Positions 58,986 through 64,000 of a stretch of 64,000 nucleotides of DNA are shown here, in pieces. The notes below the pieces were generated by a model. That model did not search any database. It was not told the DNA's origin and was given only the letters and a program-made list of their open reading frames with translations. How positions within the stretch are numbered: the stretch's first letter is position 1; every line of letters begins with the position of its first letter. This DNA is from Hoplostethus atlanticus (lineage: Eukaryota; Chordata; Actinopteri; Trachichthyiformes; Trachichthyidae). The position numbers were made by a program, and so were the translations under genes. The DNA lies in contig JAXDDX010000003.1 of NCBI GenBank assembly GCA_034670405.1, positions 9,160,501 to 9,224,500 on the forward strand, in the 5' to 3' direction.

Positions 58986-60771
58986 TTCCGGAATTACTTC
59001 AAGCGGACAGCTAATTTTGCCTGTGTGCAATTATTATTGATGAAGAATCGGGGTAAGCCCAGTACAGGTTCTATAGACCTGACATATAGACCTAATTAGT
59101 TAGCAGTTATTTCAATGTGGTCTCAGCTCTCTGGCTCCCTAGTTGATCAGCTGCCTCAGTCTCTTCTATTTCAGTAAAAAAATCCCAATATAATAAAACT
59201 TTTACTTCCTTTTATTAATTAATAAAAAATATATATAATTTGCAAACAAATATTTCTATGTGATGAAGTTTGATAGTGCCCCTGTCTGACTGACCTGAAT
59301 TTGCCTTGATAAGACCATGGCACTGTGGTGACTATGCTATGGTAAAAATACTGTCAGTGATGAATATACATACCAGGAGGCAGATTTTGTCTGAGGGTGA
59401 TGGCTAAGAAAGTCACACATGAAAATTAAAATGTGAGGCTTTAGCAAATTAAAAGGTCATTTTATACAGATTTTAAATACATGTTGTAGAAACATAGGCT
59501 ACTTGATAAAAAAAATATAAGATTGTAATTGTTGTTGCTGTAATATCCTAAAACTCCAGATACAAACAGCTGATTCCATTGGCTTAAAGCCAAAGCCTGC
59601 CTATAGGAAACTGCTTTGTTTCTCCATGAAAAAAGAGATGAATGCATCCTTTTGTTAGGCTTAACACTGAAAGATTTAATGTCTAGTCTTGATGGGGTAA
59701 TTCACTTTTAATGTTTAATGCGCAGTATCTACTACGGCTCCTCTGGAGATCATACTTTATCCCCTGTAATAGTGCCCTGGACCTGTCTAATGAGCATGTG
59801 ACTTCAGTACATCCATGGTTGTCAAAGTCTTTTATTTTTGTAATAACAAAAAGGCTGCATATCATGACTATGCATGTGGTAGAAGGACCTCCAAGTTGAC
59901 AGGCAATGACTAAGCCTGTAAAACTGTAAAGCAGTAGTGTTTGGAACGGTAACACACTATGGTGGCTGCATAAAAAGAAAGCCTCAGGCATAGCAATCCT
60001 TATTCTCCCTGCATTGTGCAAAGTGATGCATCCTATAGCGTTTCAGTAATGAATGTACCATATTGTGAATGCATGAAAAAACTAGACACTGCTCCTTAAC
60101 ATGATGTACAGACGGCATCACTTAGCAAGTAGCGTATTGGTTTATTGTGGTAAGATGAGACATCTGGGTTTTTCCTGCATTGTAAAAATTTGGGCAGGCT
60201 GGGAAAATGTAATTTTGAGCCGCCTAAATAACATTTTGAAAACTGAATTTAAATTAAAGCCTACTTAAGAGGTTGTGTAAGAGTGGGTTGTGATGTGATG
60301 AAGTCAATCACACACAGAGGGCACATGTCATTCTATCGGTAATGACAGGAGAAGAAGCCGGTTTACGTTGGTTTGCAATCTGCCATAAATCCAGAGGCGA
60401 AGAAGAGGAGCAAGTCAAAGTGAACCGTGTATACAAGAAATTGCATTATGGATAACAAGTCGCATACAACTTATGGCTTTTTTTAACCTTTGTTGAAACA
60501 AGTGATGTCGATAGCGAATGATAGCGAATAGCCAAAATAATGCTGGAAGCATCCCATGCTTGTAACATTACAGGCAGGGATCTTTCCAGCTGGTAGACCC
60601 ACCTGTGTATGTTGTAGCAACACACCACTACACAGTGGGGAGAAAATACACTGGCCAAACTGAAAGACAACATGCCCGTGGCACCATGCAACAAATACGC
60701 TATCAGCTTAGCTCTTCTGATGCACAAAGTCATGATCTTACATGTGAGTAGTTTCCTGAAAATAATTGATT

Positions 60772-60845
60772 CCATTATTTATTTCTTTATCCATTTATTT
60801 CCATTATTTATCCATTTATTTCCATTATTTATCCATTTATTTTTC
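60772..60845 (+). repeat. Minisatellite, unit TCCATTTATTTCCATTATTTA
   Basis: About three copies of a 21-22 base AT-rich unit in direct tandem. Confidence 0.9.
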
Positions 60846-63800
60846 ATATGGCTTCTCTGCAACACTTTTAATATTAGTTTCTCTTGAAGATATTTGTTGA
60901 ATTGATTTGTCTCTAACAAGTTAGTAGCCTCAGATTATTGTCTAACCTACTAAGGAGAGGAGAGCCTTGTATCAACCATCTTTACCCATAATCTTTGGAA
61001 ATCATTTTCCTTGGAACCAATGTAAGAGACCCCAGCCATTTACAAGGATCCCTGTTGGAAACAAATGAACGATGAATTAATACTGACAAACCTATGTTCC
61101 TGTCCTGGTCCGCCATGGAAAAATGCATAACATTGGATTTAAAAAATGAAAGGATGCCTCCACTAGGACAGTGTTATGTAAGCCTATGCCAAAAACTGGT
61201 GTCTATAAAAGCATAAAATTGGAATAGGAGTGTGGGTGTGAGAGGAAAAACCCTAAAACACTGTTAGAAAAAACAGCTATTGGCAATGTATCTTGTATTT
61301 CTGGGTCCATTTGGTTGTTTGGCAGTGTATTTTTCACATGATTAATTGGCCAAACGTAGACCACGTGACGTCATGTGGAGATAGTGCAGCTACAATGGAG
61401 TTTAATAGGAGAAAAAAAATCTAAAACATCTAAAACATCAATGGTAAATGTCAGGTTTGGTGTCAGTCACACAGACTCAAAGAACAAGGGCTTCTCTATA
61501 GCAGTGGTTCCCAATTAGAGGCTTCATGTTTTCATGATACCTTAATTGGTTCAGGTGTGCCTGAGTAAAGCTGGAGCTAAAACCTCGAGTTTCAAGTAGG
61601 CTGTAATGACAAGATCAAGACCAGACTGGCCGTGATCAGGCACCGCCAAAGCCTCTTTTTGAGCCAGGAAAAACCCTGCAATCCTTTTCTTAAAATCAGA
61701 CATATTGTACGTTCTGTTTTGGGAGTTTGAGTTAATGAGACTCCCCCTGCTTCTCTTATAACTTGGGACAATGGCCCTCCAGCATAGATAGTGTCATCGT
61801 GGGGTGCATGGGCCACAAAGAAGGTTGTGATGACCTAGTGTGGATCGGATGACTCGTGCCCCCACCCCCTTCCGCTCACTCCCAATTAAGACCTGGCAAG
61901 GCAGACAGAGAGCAAGGAGATGCTCTCAACTTTTAAGAGCCTAAGCAAAAGGAAAACCTATTCTTATTTGCAAGCTGATATCCAGATGAGAAAAGGTGAT
62001 CATTTTTTCCACTGGAAAACTGGAATTTGCATAGGCAAAGGTGAAAGGTCAAACCTTAAGAATCTGGCCAAATGACATAATCACTGTTATTTCATCAGTG
62101 ATTTTGGAAACAAAAAAGGAAGTGGCTACGTTGAAATGGCATTGAAGTTGTTTTCACCATTGTGAAGGTTGATAACCAGAAAGCCAAAGGTTCTGTTAAG
62201 CAAAGGCACACTCAGGTAATCATAACATATCCTGTCTAAAATGATAACTTAGGCACTTCAGAGATCAGAAACACAATCTGTGTCTCAAGTAGACTAGCCT
62301 ATTTCAAGCAGACAAGTGCTTCCCAAAGTCAGCTAAACCCTGTCGCAGGTTTTCCTTTGTTCCAGACCCTGGAGAACAAATGCTGCAATGTGAAGAGAAG
62401 TCATACAACACCTACATGTATGCCAATCTAAGGTTACATGTCCACAGGGAACCTCTGCTTCTTTTTTTTCATTTTGAATGGAAAGGACACACTGGTCTAC
62501 ATATCCAACAGGCTTGAGGTCTTAGCATGTTTGTGGCAAACGCGATATAAGTTTAAAATATTTCAACTTCAGCAAAAGAGCACCATGCTTGAAGCAGGTT
62601 TTCAATAGCAGCTTAGCAACAAAAAGAGACACAACCAGCTCTTCTCCTAAGAATCTGTTCAGCGCTGCTAGCTGAAACAGAGGTAATCAGTGGATGCAGG
62701 AACTGACCTGATTAGTAGATTCCTAAATAATATCTGATTAGAATCATTCCTACATTGCCGTTGCAACATCAGTTCAAACATTGTTCCTTGTAAAGAAATA
62801 CATGTCATAACCACAGAGGCTAATAACTGAATAATCAACAACTAAGCCCACAGCCAGTCAGTCTTCTTGAGCAAACCCTTAGGAAAGGAAGTTATGCATG
62901 TCCCTCTGACAGTGCCTCACAGGGTCATGTGCATGTGTAATGTCATGTTTTTAGCCCCAAAGGCGATGCATCTCCTCTCATCCTCTCTCAGGCCTGGATC
63001 TGTCTAATCCACTCCCCATCACAAAGGAGTCAGGCAGTCCTGGCTATCACATAAACACCGCCTCGCTCACTTCTTCCTAATACTGGATGAAAACCTTTGC
63101 ATCTGTCGGATTTTTTAAGTAATGCTCTTGAGAAACTGTCCGTCTGTCAGTATTATAGGGGATGGGAATTTCACTGATGGTTAGACAACTAGTCTAAATT
63201 TTTTTTAAAATACACATGCATGGCTGACAGCTGTTTCTCAGACAGTCCTGTTTTTCAGTCATTACCTGAAAATAACTCTGGCTCAATGAATATCTTCTAA
63301 AGCTTAGCGGTAGCATGTCATATTGTTGACAAGTTCAGTTATTTGACCAGACTGAACAAATCACAGCATACTGAAGTGAAAAGATGTAGGCCTAGCCATT
63401 TGCCTTCTTTGTCTGGCTTCTCCTAATGCCTCCAAAAGTACATCTATGTGTGTCTGAGTTTAATGTGGCTTTGCATAGCACAGGTAGACACGGTTGAAAG
63501 CCAGTTCAAACAATGCAGTTGACATCTTCTTGAAAATTTAAATCAACTAATTTTACTTTTACAGTTGAAAAAAGCATTATTTTCTGTTGTTTGTAGCTAG
63601 CATCACTGATGTCAACCTTGATTTAGGTAAGACTGTTCCCAGTATCCACATCTAGAACCTCCCTCACTAAGGCTGTAGTTGATTGGTTGTAGAAGCATTT
63701 TGCCTGCAGATACACAAGCGACACGCCACATTAATATCACACATTTGAAATAAGGATCATTTTCTCAGACAAAGGGGTGTCGATACAGACAACACCCTAA

Positions 63801-64000
63801 AACACATGTTTTAGCAACACCACTTAATGGGGACAACAAAGAGTTTAACCTGGAAAGATGTTATTAAGTAATTTGTTTATAGTCTTGGCAAAGATCATAA
63901 CTACTGAGTGATGAGATTATTAGAATATTAATAATCTAATTTATTTATTATATATTTATTAATTATATTATATATTAAATAGGTTTATTTGTCAAATATA

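Larger units (their letters stand above)
31221..64000 (-). other. Probable ncam1 first intron, continuing beyond the window
   Basis: No exon of ncam1 or any other host gene is recognised across 32.8 kb. In vertebrates the NCAM1 signal-peptide exon is separated from the rest by a very long intron, which fits. Stretches without any feature I can name are 32.4-35.2, 38.8-40.2, 41.5-45.7, 45.9-48.1, 48.7-50.7, 52.3-54.9, 57.3-60.7 and 60.9-64.0 kb, apart from the simple repeats listed. ORFs there are short, overlap on both strands and have no family resemblance. Confidence 0.6.

Noticed and set aside
61500-61600. CAGTGGTTCCCAA as another hAT MITE end
   Set aside because: Only one end resembles the hAT terminal repeat; no partner end or target duplication was found.
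31221-64000. Signal-peptide exon of ncam1 in this interval
   Set aside because: I looked for a short minus-strand ATG exon with a hydrophobic leader ending in phase 1 before a GT donor and found no convincing case. A small exon could still be missed.

Overview
The window is vertebrate nuclear DNA, most probably from a teleost fish. The evidence is short coding exons with consensus splice sites in long AT-rich introns, plus a typical fish repeat load: Tc1/mariner elements, hAT elements, L2-type LINE tails ending in ACTTG repeats, and a tRNA-type SINE tail. I cannot name the species.

The only gene I can establish is ncam1 (neural cell adhesion molecule 1; ncam1a or ncam1b not resolved). It is read right to left on the minus strand from about 31.2 kb to 1.06 kb. 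Using the classical NCAM numbering, exons 1 to 15 are all present: five Ig domains as exon pairs (1+2, 3+4, 5+6, 7+8, 9+10), two fibronectin III domains (11+12, 13+14), and exon 15, which encodes a GPI-anchor tail and stop codon. The 30-nt VASE exon of Ig4 lies in intron 7 at 13691-13720. Every splice junction is phase-compatible. Exon 11 is 172 nt where 171 would keep the frame, an apparent one-base insertion near 6778-6783. The signal-peptide exon lies beyond the right edge or was not recognised. The transmembrane and cytoplasmic exons lie beyond the left edge.

Region by region: 1-1056 is the candidate 3' UTR of the GPI form. From 1.06 to 31.2 kb are the exons and introns, with these insertions: a 459-bp Tc1/mariner MITE and a LINE scrap flanking VASE; an unexplained ORF with a signal peptide at 15435-15716; a 280-bp hAT MITE just downstream of exon 7; a 0.4-kb palindrome in intron 6; and a 1.65-kb Tc1 element in intron 5 that sits inside a tRNA-type SINE. 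From 31.2 to 64 kb, probably the long first intron of ncam1, I found no convincing host exon. It holds decayed Tc1 elements at 31.8, 48.1, 50.8 and 56.1 kb, a 278-bp solo LTR at 35.3 kb, a LINE endonuclease fragment at 35.7 kb, a 1.9-kb hAT element at 36.8-38.8 kb with a 657-bp solo LTR inside it, a LINE inserted in a Tc1 at 51.2-51.9 kb, a THAP-like fragment at 55.9 kb, fold-back repeats and simple repeats.

I found no clearly new biological system. The items most worth a second look are the exon 11 frame break, the VASE and GPI alternative exons with a large pyrimidine tract next to the GPI exon, the intronic secreted-protein ORF, the palindrome, and the nested mobile elements.
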